In this document: one piece after another, positions 54,061 through 62,962 of the stretch
How the letters are laid out: each line of letters opens with the position of its first letter
Position numbering within the stretch: the first letter of the stretch is position 1
Source: Halocatena marina
GTDB lineage: Archaea > Halobacteriota > Halobacteria > Halobacteriales > Haloarculaceae
Direction: 5' to 3'
DNA: 64,000 nt
NCBI RefSeq assembly: GCF_025913575.1
Contig: NZ_CP109785.1
Coordinates: 620,001-684,000 of the forward strand
Program-made: the position numbers and the translations under genes
The notes under the pieces: generated by a model
The model's input: only the letters and a program-made list of their open reading frames with translations
The model's database searches: none
What the model was told of the DNA's origin: nothing

Positions 54061-55011
54061 TCACGGAACGAGTACGATCTTTCCCAGCAGACTTTCTTCC
54101 ATCACTGCGCGCTGTGCCTCTGCGGCTTCGTCCAGATCGTATCTGCGAGCGATCGCTGGAACAACCGCACCACGTTCGAGTAACGATGCGGTGCGATCGA
54201 GGATCGCACTCAGATCGGGTGCGTTGAACAGTGTCATGAACTGATAGCACACATCCTTGCTTTTCGCTGCACCGATGGCTGTGAGTTCTGCGTGTTCGGT
54301 CGCGTTACCGATACAGATCACCCTCGCTCCGGTTGCGGCCACGTCGGCGTCGAACTGCAGATTTTCGTCAGCCCGTGTTTCGAGGATGACGTCTGGCGCG
54401 TGGTCTACTGCTTCGGCTAGATCATCCCGGGTGTAATCGAGGACGGTTGTCGCGCCAAGCGATTCCAGTTGGTCGTGATACGGTGGCCGAGCGGTTCCGA
54501 TAACACGCGCTCCGATCGTTGCTGCGAGTTGGACCGCGACGTGGCCAACGCCACCGTTCGCTCCGTGAATGAGGCACGTTTCCGTGGGTTCGAGGGCAGC
54601 GTAATCGACGAGTGCCCGCCACGACGTACCGACGACGACGCCTGCAGCAGCTCCGATCTCGAACGAAACATCTGCAGGGAGATGAGCAAGCCGATCGGCA
54701 GGCACTGTTACCTGTTCTGCGTAGGTACCCAGCCGATCACTACCGAGCCCCGTCGCAAACACCCGATCGCCTTCGGAAATCTCGCTTACGCCATCTCCGA
54801 CGCTGTCGACCACTCCTGCAAGGTCTGTGCCCGGGATCATCGGTAGCTCAGGAGGTTCGTACTCGCCTGTCCGAAAGTACGTGTCCACGGGATTGACAGC
54901 GGCCGCACGCACCGTAACCCGAACGTCGCCGTGATCCGGTTCCGGTGGCTCGATCTCATCGAGAACTAATACATCAGGATCGCCGTGGTCGTGAAAGCGA
55001 ACTGCGCGCAT
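54061..55011 (-). CDS. Zinc-type-lacking NADPH:quinone reductase (MDR family)
   Basis: From the ATG at 55011 (MRAVRFHDHGDPDVLVLDEI) the protein has 316 residues. It has the GroES-like N-domain (GTDLAGVVDSVGDGV), a Rossmann domain with IHGANGGVGHVAVQLAATIG, and no catalytic zinc cysteines, so it is QOR-like rather than a zinc alcohol dehydrogenase. It may reduce quinones or enones using NADPH. It is convergent with the GINS gene (4 bases between stops) and divergent from sucC. Confidence 0.9.
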   Translation of the reverse strand: MRAVRFHDHGDPDVLVLDEIEPPEPDHGDVRVTVRAAAVNPVDTYFRTGEYEPPELPMIPGTDLAGVVDSVGDGVSEISEGDRVFATGLGSDRLGTYAEQVTVPADRLAHLPADVSFEIGAAAGVVVGTSWRALVDYAALEPTETCLIHGANGGVGHVAVQLAATIGARVIGTARPPYHDQLESLGATTVLDYTRDDLAEAVDHAPDVILETRADENLQFDADVAATGARVICIGNATEHAELTAIGAAKSKDVCYQFMTLFNAPDLSAILDRTASLLERGAVVPAIARRYDLDEAAEAQRAVMEESLLGKIVLVP

Positions 55012-55142
55012 GATAGACTGTTCGAAGCGAGACGATATAAAAAGCAATACGCCTCTTCCCTCGATCGGAAAATGGATCGATCGCTTCCAAGCGGAGTGTT
55101 ATCAATCGAGATGTCCGTCGGGCCCACGGTCAAATGAACGGG

Positions 55143-55150
55143 ATTTATGC
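55143..55150 (+). promoter_or_regulatory. TATA box of sucCD
   Basis: ATTTATGC is 25-32 bases before the sucC ATG at 55175, the standard spacing for leaderless transcription of the sucCD operon. Confidence 0.5.
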
Positions 55151-55174
55151 GGAGTCCGGTCGCCCTATCAATTG

Positions 55175-56317
55175 ATGAAGCTACACGAGCATCAGGCGAA
55201 AGGAATGTTCGCTGACGCGGGCATCCCTACGCCGTCCTCGCAACTCGCATCGAGTGTGGAAGGGGCGGTTGAGGCGGCCGACGAAATCGGCTATCCTGTC
55301 GCCATCAAAGCTCAGGTGCACGTCGGTGGACGCGGAAAAGCTGGTGGAATCAAACTCGTATCGGACGAGAAAGAGGCACAAGCGGCCGCTGATGAAATCC
55401 TTGGCATGGATCTCAAGGGATTGCACGTCAGTCAGGTTCTCGTTGAGGAAGCCGTGGATTTCACTGACGAACTGTATCTCGGTGTGACGATGGACCGTGG
55501 CGATGGCAGGCCGGTTGCAATGGTCTCTTCGCGTGGCGGTGTAGACATCGAGGAAGTCGCTGCTGAGGATCCAGACGCAATCGTCCGAGAACACGTCGAT
55601 CCCGCATTCGGGTTACATCCGTATCAAGCCCGCCGTGCGGCATTCGAGGCTGGTCTCGATGAGGTTGCGACCGACACTGCTCGCGTCCTTTCCACGCTGT
55701 ACAAACTGTGGGAAGAACAGGACGCGACAGAGGTGGAGATTAACCCACTGATGGTCACGTCAGACGGGTCAGTGATCGCTGCCGATGCGGTCATGAATAT
55801 CGACGACGACGCGCTCTTTCGACATTCTGATCTCGCGGCGATCGAAGAAGAGGCCGCAGCGGACGACCTCGAACGGAAGGCAAACGAATATGATTTCGAT
55901 TACGTCCGTCTCGAAGGCAACGTCGGTATCATCGGAAACGGCGCTGGTCTGGTGATGACGACGCTCGATCTCGTCGATCACTACGGCGGTCAGCCCGCGA
56001 ACTTCCTCGACATCGGTGGTGGCGCAAAAGCAGAACGCGTTGCGAATGCGCTCGATATGGTCTTTTCCGACGAGAATGCTGATGCGGTCGTATTCAATAT
56101 CTTCGGTGGTATTACCCGCGGTGACGAGGTCGCAGCAGGCATCAACGAAGCACTCGAACAGTTCGACGAAATTCCGAAACCAGTGACCGTCCGGCTGGCG
56201 GGCACAAACGCTACAGAAGGGAGAGAGATCTTGAATACGGACCTCATTACAGTTGAAGAGACGCTCGAAGCAGCTGTCCAACATGCAGTTGAGCAAGCCA
56301 CGGAGGTGGACACATGA
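55175..56317 (+). CDS. sucC: Succinyl-CoA synthetase beta subunit SucC
   Basis: From the ATG at 55175 ([20 protein letters not shown]) the subunit has 380 residues. It has an ATP-grasp fold ([22 protein letters not shown]), and the CoA-ligase region [19 protein letters not shown] with [13 protein letters not shown]. With SucD it makes succinate plus ATP from succinyl-CoA in the TCA cycle. Its stop overlaps the sucD start by ATGA (56314-56317). The 55-residue upstream frame is out of family. Confidence 0.96.
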   Translation: MKLHEHQAKGMFADAGIPTPSSQLASSVEGAVEAADEIGYPVAIKAQVHVGGRGKAGGIKLVSDEKEAQAAADEILGMDLKGLHVSQVLVEEAVDFTDELYLGVTMDRGDGRPVAMVSSRGGVDIEEVAAEDPDAIVREHVDPAFGLHPYQARRAAFEAGLDEVATDTARVLSTLYKLWEEQDATEVEINPLMVTSDGSVIAADAVMNIDDDALFRHSDLAAIEEEAAADDLERKANEYDFDYVRLEGNVGIIGNGAGLVMTTLDLVDHYGGQPANFLDIGGGAKAERVANALDMVFSDENADAVVFNIFGGITRGDEVAAGINEALEQFDEIPKPVTVRLAGTNATEGREILNTDLITVEETLEAAVQHAVEQATEVDT

Positions 56318-57183
56318 GCGTACTAGTCGACGACGAGACGCGCGTCGTGGTGCAAGGAATTACCGGTGGTGAAGGGAAGTTCCACACCGAGCAAATGATC
56401 GAGTACGGGACGAACGTCGTCAGCGGTGCCGTTCCTGGCCGCGGCGGTGAGGTCGTCGCGGACGTCCCTGTCTACGATACTGTCGAAGAAGCGACGACAA
56501 CGCACGATGCGAACGCTGTTGTCGTGTTTGTCCCACCTGCGTTCGCCGCAGACGCGATCTTCGAGGCACTCGATTCGTCCGTTGATCTCGTCGTTGCGAT
56601 TACTGAGGGTATCCCACAGCAGGATATGAGCCGTGTCTACCGACGGCTACAGGAGACTGATACGTACCTCGTTGGTCCCAACTGTCCGGGACTCATAACG
56701 CCCGGCGAGGCAAAACTCGGGATTCTTCCCGGAAACATCTTCTCTGAGGGGTCTGTTGGCCTCGTCTCCCGATCGGGAACACTCACCTACCAAGTCGTCG
56801 ATAATCTCACTCAGCGAAACATCGGCCAATCGACGGCAATCGGCATTGGTGGCGATCCGATCATTGGGACGGACTTCATCGACGTTCTGGAACTGTTCGA
56901 ACAGGACGTAGAGACCGACGCCATCGTCATGTGCGGGGAGATCGGTGGCGAAGACGAGGAAGAAGCGGCAGCGTACATCGATAATCACGTCGATACCCCT
57001 ATCGTCGGCTTCATCGCTGGACGAACCGCTCCGCCGGGGAAACGAATGGGGCACGCTGGAGCTATCGTGAGCGGCTCAGGCACTGGCACCGCCGCAAGCA
57101 AAATCGAAGCACTCGAAGACGCTGGCGTCCCTGTCGGTGATACGCCAGCGGACGTAGCTGAGTACGTCGAAGACATAATCTAA
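56314..57183 (+). CDS. sucD: Succinyl-CoA synthetase alpha subunit SucD
   Basis: The 289-residue alpha subunit holds CoA at the Rossmann start ([18 protein letters not shown]), has [18 protein letters not shown], and the phosphorylated His in [11 protein letters not shown] at residue 247. It ends EYVEDII. It pairs with SucC and is translationally coupled to it. The succinyl-CoA substrate can arise from the TCA cycle or from propionyl-CoA via PccABX, whose genes are elsewhere in the window. Confidence 0.97.
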   Translation: MSVLVDDETRVVVQGITGGEGKFHTEQMIEYGTNVVSGAVPGRGGEVVADVPVYDTVEEATTTHDANAVVVFVPPAFAADAIFEALDSSVDLVVAITEGIPQQDMSRVYRRLQETDTYLVGPNCPGLITPGEAKLGILPGNIFSEGSVGLVSRSGTLTYQVVDNLTQRNIGQSTAIGIGGDPIIGTDFIDVLELFEQDVETDAIVMCGEIGGEDEEEAAAYIDNHVDTPIVGFIAGRTAPPGKRMGHAGAIVSGSGTGTAASKIEALEDAGVPVGDTPADVAEYVEDII

Positions 57184-57266
57184 GAGAGGAAGAAGCGAGA
57201 ACCATCCGAGTCATCTCATTCGACTCGTGATCGATGACTCGTCTGTTCACACCGCAGAGAGCGAAT

Positions 57267-57935
57267 TCACGTGTCTTTGTCTTTGGATCGTGGGCCAACC
57301 AGCAGCGCGTCTTCGACCAGCGCTTTTGTCCCGCGTCGGAGGCGCTCTGAAAGCGCCTGATGTGAGACACCGAAGTCCTCAGCGAGCGCTTGGAGGTCAT
57401 TGTCGCGTGGGATATCGTAGTATCCACGTTCGACGGCTTGTGTGAGTGCTGCGTATTGGTTTTCGGTGAGTCCATAGCGGCCTGCTGGGTCACCTTCCAT
57501 CTCGCGGATCGTCTCAATGTCGAAATTCACTCCATTGGCCTTACAGAACTCATTGGTTTTGCTGAGGAGATCCCGTGTCGGGTAGAGCACTCGAAGATAC
57601 CAGCTGCTTCCTCCTCCGAACGCGTCGATAATTGTTGCCTCTGAGTTTGTGACCATCTGGAGCACGAGCTGGACGTGTTCAACCCACTCCATCCGGTACA
57701 ACTGTTCATCGCCAAGATCTGAGAGTAGTTCGACGTCATTGACGCTCGGATCACTGTCGAGAACCTCCTGCACTGCCTTATTATCCGCTCCTCGGATCCA
57801 TACCAGTGGCATAACAGTTTCTTCGCCAGTCTCGATGATCTGCTCGACGTCGAATTCGATGTCCGGCAGGGCCGCGTGCGACTCTGATAACGCAAACTCG
57901 CTCGCTGGCACGTGTCCTCTGACGATAGTTGCCAT
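57267..57935 (-). CDS. HTH_10 (bacterioopsin-activator type) transcription regulator
   Basis: From the ATG at 57935 (MATIVRGHVPASEFALSESH) the protein has 222 residues. An N-terminal GAF/Bat-sensor-like domain with LPDIEFDVEQIIETGEETVMPL is followed by a C-terminal HTH_10: GLTENQYAALTQAVERGYYD, then LQALAEDFGVSHQALSERLRRGTKALVEDALL. The target genes are unknown. It is convergent with sucD; a longer upstream frame is Arg-rich and not used. Confidence 0.9.
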   Translation of the reverse strand: MATIVRGHVPASEFALSESHAALPDIEFDVEQIIETGEETVMPLVWIRGADNKAVQEVLDSDPSVNDVELLSDLGDEQLYRMEWVEHVQLVLQMVTNSEATIIDAFGGGSSWYLRVLYPTRDLLSKTNEFCKANGVNFDIETIREMEGDPAGRYGLTENQYAALTQAVERGYYDIPRDNDLQALAEDFGVSHQALSERLRRGTKALVEDALLVGPRSKDKDT

Positions 57936-58152
57936 GGCTGTAATTGTAGGTCCCCGGTATAGTCTCCTTCGCTCTCTGTGTTCTATGACGTGGTTTCCGG
58001 ATTGTCCCTTTCTCTGGTCGATTACTATCCGTCTTTTCAATCTTCTGACTGGAGTAATTGTTCAACGACAGCACGCTTGACCCACAAGACACCCTAAATG
58101 TCTCTGATCTTGTTTCTTATTCCTGTGAGCTATCGCTTCGAGCAAGAAAGTA

Positions 58153-58617
58153 TCACGTGCTGACTGATCGGTGAATCACGTGTGGGTCGATCGCTTGCTC
58201 TGTCTCTGTCGCATCAACGTTAGCGACGATGGCGACGTCGACCTCTGTCGTCACTTCTCGTTCTTCGTCTTTGTACTCGGCGTGACACGTGAGGATTACA
58301 TCTGATACGACTCCCTCTGTGGTTTCAACGTCCCAATCGAGTTCGTACGTACCATTAGGGTCCTCAATGAATCGGTGCGGAGTGAGGCTCTCGTGATACG
58401 CCTCGAGATCTTCGATATCTGCTAATGCGTCCACGTGCACGTCTTCGTGTACCGTCGTGCCGTCGAACACTTGATCGAGACACGTTTTCGCAATGTCGTC
58501 TGCCGTGTTGAGAAACACTGACAGCCGTTCATCCCACCACCATTCGTATGCCTCCTGCTGAGGCTGTCCGGATGACTGTTCGTCGGAATCCTGACCGTCT
58601 GGTTCCGTCATTTGCAT
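58153..58617 (-). CDS. Hypothetical acidic protein
   Basis: The ATG at 58617 (MQMTEPDGQDSD; alternative 58611) gives 154 residues. The first 30 are Gln/Asp/Ser-rich, then EWWWDERLSVFLNTADDIAK and a beta-strand-rich C-terminal half (YELDWDVETTEGVVSDVILT, VTTEVDVAIVANVDATE). Composition is typical of a cytosolic haloarchaeal protein, but I recognise no family. It stands alone between two regulators. Confidence 0.7.
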   Translation of the reverse strand: MQMTEPDGQDSDEQSSGQPQQEAYEWWWDERLSVFLNTADDIAKTCLDQVFDGTTVHEDVHVDALADIEDLEAYHESLTPHRFIEDPNGTYELDWDVETTEGVVSDVILTCHAEYKDEEREVTTEVDVAIVANVDATETEQAIDPHVIHRSVST

Positions 58618-58938
58618 GATTGCACTCACCCCGAGAGTCACAACCCGAGTTTGGTAACTGCGGGCAAAGACGATGTTCGTAACTCTCGTATTAATATCGA
58701 TGAACTCACCGCATAAATACCTGCCTGTAAATGGAAAATAATCAAATAATGGACGGGATTATCCACGTATTTGTCTCTTTCTATCGATTATACCTGTGAT
58801 AATTTGTTGATGTATGTGTATGTTTCACTCACAATGATATATAGTTCACGACTTTGGCTAGTGAAGATTGGTCCGGATCGGTTAGGTTCGGAGTCCCGGC
58901 TACACCGTATTCACAGACGATCTCGTTCGGACGCGGGG
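58618..58938. other. Intergenic gap, A/T-rich
   Basis: This 321-base region between two minus-strand genes is A/T-rich in its middle (58690-58850) and has no convincing gene, RNA or long repeat. It probably holds the promoter of the hypothetical gene at 58153-58617. Confidence 0.45.
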
Positions 58939-60114
58939 TTATCCATCGTCTTCGAATGGGGAGCGCGCCGCTTCGGGTTCGTCGCCCACGATGCTGATGA
59001 TGTTCTCGCGGCCGACGCGGAGCTTGCTAATAAGATCTTCATCGTCCATATCTGAGAGGAGCATACTCACCTTCGATTTCGACCAACCAGTCTCATTGAC
59101 GATATTCACTTGTTTCATCCGTCCGTTGTTTTCTTCGAGAAGCGACAGAACGCGATCCTCATCGGTCATCAGCTCTGCCTCAGTGATGACTGATGTCGTT
59201 GGTTCGTCGTCTGGTTTCGGTTTCGATCCGGTCCCTGACTCTGATTTCTCTCTAGACGGAACGCTCATTCGATCCGTGATCGCATCCGATCGATACGCTA
59301 TGAGGGTCGTGAGGAGCACAAACGCACCGAGACCCAAAAGCCAGTGCCAGATCGAGAGTCCTCCGAATGGTAGCTGGACGGCAGCAGCGTTTGATTCGGA
59401 TTCAGTGGGCCGATTGAGCACGACTTTCGGCTTGTTGTCGTAAAACTGTCGCCCTGCTTTCCCAGTCCACGTGACGGTGTCATCCGACTTATCATCCGGT
59501 TTGGGAACGGACGCCTCGTGTGTGAGATTATCACTCCACGTCACTGCGATCCGTTGATTCGGGCCAATGAGGAGTCCGCCCTCAAATACGTCACCGACGA
59601 TAATCTTATCTCCCTCAATCTTTGCGAAGTTCGACCAACGAAACGACATTTCGACGACGCCGGAGTTGTCCAGTGGGCCAACGTACGCTCGACGACTAAA
59701 CCCAGTTGCGTTCATCTCCCGACCCGTCTCTTTAGCTCCACTTTCGGTCAACACCTGCGCCCGCTTCTTGAAGTTCTCATACAGATCAGACTGTTCGTTA
59801 AATTCCTCTGCAAATGCGTTGAACTGTCTTCGCTCGGTCTGGTTCGACAGATCTCGTCGATAGACGAACGTCCAGCGTGCGGACCCATTTTCGCTTACGT
59901 TGATACGGAAGGTTGTTCGATCAAACTCTTGATCTGCGATCGAAACCCCCATCTGTGCAGTAGGAGGCACTGTTCCTATCTGTGCAGTAGGAGGTGTTGA
60001 CTCCACTTGTTCTGTGAGTGGTGATGAAGTCGCTATGCTGACTGGTTCTGATCCGGTCGTCGCCATACCAGTCGCTGTGAGCACGAGGACCACGGCGACG
60101 AGCACCCGTAGCAT
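58939..60114 (-). CDS. Membrane-anchored winged-helix protein with extracellular domain
   Basis: From the ATG at 60114 (MLRVLVAVVLVLTATGMATT) the product has 391 residues. An N-terminal signal sequence is followed by an exported region of about 225 residues that is beta-rich with NXS/T sites. One membrane helix follows (about 254-275: LSIWHWLLGLGAFVLLTTLIAY). The cytosolic part has a Ser/Lys/Pro linker and a winged helix at about 315-378 (LMTDEDRVLSLLEENNGRMK, then SKSKVSMLLSDMDDEDLI). It looks like a one-component surface sensor that controls transcription. Ligand and targets unknown. The exported N-terminus carries a short duplicated unit (see separate repeat). Confidence 0.82.
   Translation of the reverse strand: MLRVLVAVVLVLTATGMATTGSEPVSIATSSPLTEQVESTPPTAQIGTVPPTAQMGVSIADQEFDRTTFRINVSENGSARWTFVYRRDLSNQTERRQFNAFAEEFNEQSDLYENFKKRAQVLTESGAKETGREMNATGFSRRAYVGPLDNSGVVEMSFRWSNFAKIEGDKIIVGDVFEGGLLIGPNQRIAVTWSDNLTHEASVPKPDDKSDDTVTWTGKAGRQFYDNKPKVVLNRPTESESNAAAVQLPFGGLSIWHWLLGLGAFVLLTTLIAYRSDAITDRMSVPSREKSESGTGSKPKPDDEPTTSVITEAELMTDEDRVLSLLEENNGRMKQVNIVNETGWSKSKVSMLLSDMDDEDLISKLRVGRENIISIVGDEPEAARSPFEDDG
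59952..59996 (-). repeat. Tandem 27-base repeat in the winged-helix gene
   Basis: A 17-base unit starting ATCTGTGCAG and ending TAGGAGG occurs twice with a 27-base period (about 59952-59968 and 59979-59995). It encodes PPTAQIG and PPTAQMG in the disordered region next to the signal peptide. The DNA copies are identical across 17 bases, which points to a recent duplication rather than an old conserved domain. Confidence 0.7.
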
Positions 60115-60262
60115 CGTTCCGTACTCTCTACGCGGGGATATAAAACGAGTGTGACTCATCGCGGTGGGTGTTACCTATTTGATTGATTTGGTCGGTGTGA
60201 TTGTTCAGATTGGCGGGCATCTCTGTACTATTCAACGTGCATCTCCTGTCAGTTGTTCGTGT

Positions 60263-62008
60263 TCATTTTAGTTGCTCAGAAGCAACATCTGCATACCGAA
60301 CGATTGTGTCAAACGCCTCAGTTTTTCGTCGTGAACCGCTAGTGATGCCTCGTGCTTCATTGTTGTCCAATCGGTCGATGAACAGCTGTGCAACGAGGGC
60401 CATTCGTCCGTTGCCGTCTCGAAGCTCGTCTTGTGCGACTGTAAGGAGCTCAGCAGCCACGAACACGTCGTAGATGTAATCTACGAGTTCCTTGGCCTGT
60501 AGCTGGGCGTACTCCCTGTCTTCCCGTGCGAGCGTGAGCAGTGCCTTCTGTAGGTCGGTGAACTCCGTCTCGACTGTACTCGCTGATTCGGTCAGTGCAG
60601 AGTGATCGATCGAATCGAGGCGTTCAGTGATGGCTTCGATGAGCATTTCGTGGGCGTTTTCTCGTTCGAGAACGCGGAGTACATCGAGCGAAAGAATGTT
60701 CGACGTTCCTTCCCAGATTGGGAGGACCTGCGCGTCCCGGAGCAGACGAGCGGTAGCGAAGCCTCGGACGTAGCCGTTTCCGCCAAGTATCTCACACGCA
60801 TAGGAGGCTGTATCGACAGCCTCGCGCGCGGTACGGTACTTCGCAATAGGGACGAACAATCGGAGCAGACGACGGGCATCGTCGTCGTCCCGTTTCTCTG
60901 CTTTATCGAGCAGACGTGCTGTCTCGAAGACGAACGCTGTGGCGGCCTCGTAGTCAACGGCCATCTCGATGAGGTCACGACGCATGAGCGGGAACTGATC
61001 GATTGTCCGGTCGAACGCCTCCCGGTTTGCCGCTTGTATCTTCGATTCAAGTAGACATCGACCCATGATTCCGATGCTCGCAGCAGCGTTCGAGAGCCGC
61101 TCGAAATTGAGCATCTCTGTCATGTAATTGAATCCGTTCTCAGGTTCTCCAACGAGGTATGCCTCTGCGCCGTTCAGTTCGACTTCTCCGGTTGGAACAC
61201 TGATTGTCCCGAGTTTGTCCTTCAGCCGACGGTATAGCTGATCGTTGCGTTCGCCGTTTTCCTTTGTGTGTGGGAGGACGAACAGCGACAGTCCCTTGGT
61301 CCCGTCAGGAGCGCCCTCGCGTCGGGCAAGCGCGAGAGTTCCTTCCGCATCGATGTTCGAGCAGAACCACTTCTCGCCCGTTAGATGGTATACACCTTCT
61401 TCGTCTGTTTCGGTGGCTATCGTTTCATTCGCCCCCACGTCGCTTCCCCCCTGCTTTTCGGTGAGAAACATCGCGCCTTCGATGTATTCGTCGGGATCAC
61501 GCGTCGTTAGCCGCCGGAAATACTCCTGTTGGCGTTCTGTTTTGCCGTATTTGTCGAGAACGATCGCCGCACCGACTGTCATAGCGACTGGACAGACGAA
61601 CCCAGGATCGACAAATGAGAGTATTGTTTCCATCGTGAGTGCGTGTGCGAACCCCAATGGCTCCTCTCGATCTGCTGGCGCGTGGAACACATCGTGAGAC
61701 AGCCCGAATTCGCTGTATGTGATCCGTTCGTTCTCGTACTGCTTGGGATGATACTCGACTTCGTTTTGTATTTCTCCCCACCGATCGTAAGAGTGAAGCT
61801 CCGGTCCGTGTCGATCAATGGTGTCTGAGTGATCGACGATTGTGTTCCCGGTTACAGAACCCAACTCACGCAGCCGTGGCTCGGCCCACTCGAAGTCTTC
61901 CCCACTGTACGCGCGTTGGGCCGCGGCCTGTAGCGTCCGGTCAAGCGTCCAGTAGTTGCAGTCACGGCCCGCCTCCCAGTCGCTATAGTCGATGGGGTCT
62001 GATGTCAT
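60263..62008 (-). CDS. AidB-like acyl-CoA dehydrogenase
   Basis: From the ATG at 62008 (MTSDPIDYSDWEAGRDCNYW) the protein has 581 residues, much longer than a standard acyl-CoA dehydrogenase. It has the ACAD signature FLTEKQGGSDVGANETIATE, the FAD-binding YHLTGEKWFCSNIDA, and PIWEGTSNILSLDVLRVL with the Glu-containing EGT near the C-terminus. A long helical C-terminal extension is typical of AidB and isovaleryl-CoA dehydrogenase relatives. AidB-type proteins bind DNA and may protect against alkylation; metabolic oxidation of a branched acyl-CoA is the alternative. It stands alone. Confidence 0.88.
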   Translation of the reverse strand: MTSDPIDYSDWEAGRDCNYWTLDRTLQAAAQRAYSGEDFEWAEPRLRELGSVTGNTIVDHSDTIDRHGPELHSYDRWGEIQNEVEYHPKQYENERITYSEFGLSHDVFHAPADREEPLGFAHALTMETILSFVDPGFVCPVAMTVGAAIVLDKYGKTERQQEYFRRLTTRDPDEYIEGAMFLTEKQGGSDVGANETIATETDEEGVYHLTGEKWFCSNIDAEGTLALARREGAPDGTKGLSLFVLPHTKENGERNDQLYRRLKDKLGTISVPTGEVELNGAEAYLVGEPENGFNYMTEMLNFERLSNAAASIGIMGRCLLESKIQAANREAFDRTIDQFPLMRRDLIEMAVDYEAATAFVFETARLLDKAEKRDDDDARRLLRLFVPIAKYRTAREAVDTASYACEILGGNGYVRGFATARLLRDAQVLPIWEGTSNILSLDVLRVLERENAHEMLIEAITERLDSIDHSALTESASTVETEFTDLQKALLTLAREDREYAQLQAKELVDYIYDVFVAAELLTVAQDELRDGNGRMALVAQLFIDRLDNNEARGITSGSRRKTEAFDTIVRYADVASEQLK

Positions 62009-62162
62009 GCTATTACACACTGTGCAAGATTGTAGTTAATATTGATGGGAACTCAAAACAACGATCGGGCGGTTGGGAGGGGATTGGAGCGTCCCGTCGC
62101 TCCTGTGACACAGCTTGAATGTGCTGTGAGATGACGGGATGACACGAGCGGCTGATCAGCTC

Positions 62163-62906
62163 TCACGGTGCCAGTCTGTTTTTCCGTCCTTTCATATTCT
62201 CGTTGTAATATTCGAATGTGAGCGGACACCAATCGGCTGCGAAATCAAGTACCTGCTCCGTCATATCGCGGACCTCCCACTGACTATCCGCCGCTGCGCG
62301 CATGTCGGCGACGTGCATTAGCATCCGTGCGTTGAGCGTCATTACCATGTTCACTTTGCTTCCAATAGGAAGGACAAATCGTGCATCTTCTGGCGGTAGC
62401 CCGAGATCAAGCAGTTGTTGGTACTGCTCGACGGATTGAACGATTGAGTCGTGGAAAATCTGCTCGCGCTCTTGGATGGTTTCTTCAGTGACAGCACCGT
62501 CTCGTTGGTTCCGACCGATCCAGTCGGCATCGCTCACGGAGGGTGGCACGACGACCATTTCACCGGCCCGCACGTCTTCTGGATCGACATCGTCGAACGC
62601 GACGTATCGCTGGCTCTGGATGTCGAATGAAACGTGTCGGTGGCGGGTGATCTGTGCCATGCACGAGCGGCTGATACCTTTCACAGCAAACGTCGCGTGC
62701 GCGTGTTCGAACGGTCCGTAGTGACCGTGCCCGAGGAGATGTCCAATGAGCGTGCGCTTTTTCTCCTCCATCGTCTCGCCATCGACTGTCTCCATCGTCT
62801 TTTCGAACGACTGCTCGCCGACGAAGGAGCTTGAGTAGTCGTTTCTGGCAGCGGTACAGATAACACGTTCGGGATCTTCCGTCGCTTCGAGCAGGTGAAC
62901 GTCCAT
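62163..62906 (-). CDS. thyX: Flavin-dependent thymidylate synthase ThyX
   Basis: The 247-residue enzyme makes dTMP from dUMP with methylene-tetrahydrofolate and FAD. The ThyX signature RHR-X7-S is present as RHRHVSFDIQS, and further family pieces include HGHYGPFEHAHATFAVKGIS and LPIGSKVNMVMTLNARML. Length is typical. Many haloarchaea use ThyX in place of ThyA. It is flanked by a 56-base gap to the deacetylase. Confidence 0.96.
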   Translation of the reverse strand: MDVHLLEATEDPERVICTAARNDYSSSFVGEQSFEKTMETVDGETMEEKKRTLIGHLLGHGHYGPFEHAHATFAVKGISRSCMAQITRHRHVSFDIQSQRYVAFDDVDPEDVRAGEMVVVPPSVSDADWIGRNQRDGAVTEETIQEREQIFHDSIVQSVEQYQQLLDLGLPPEDARFVLPIGSKVNMVMTLNARMLMHVADMRAAADSQWEVRDMTEQVLDFAADWCPLTFEYYNENMKGRKNRLAP

Positions 62907-62962
62907 AGTCGGATCAGGACACGCGATACGCTTTCAAAGAGATTTCGTCACAGTCCTGTCGA

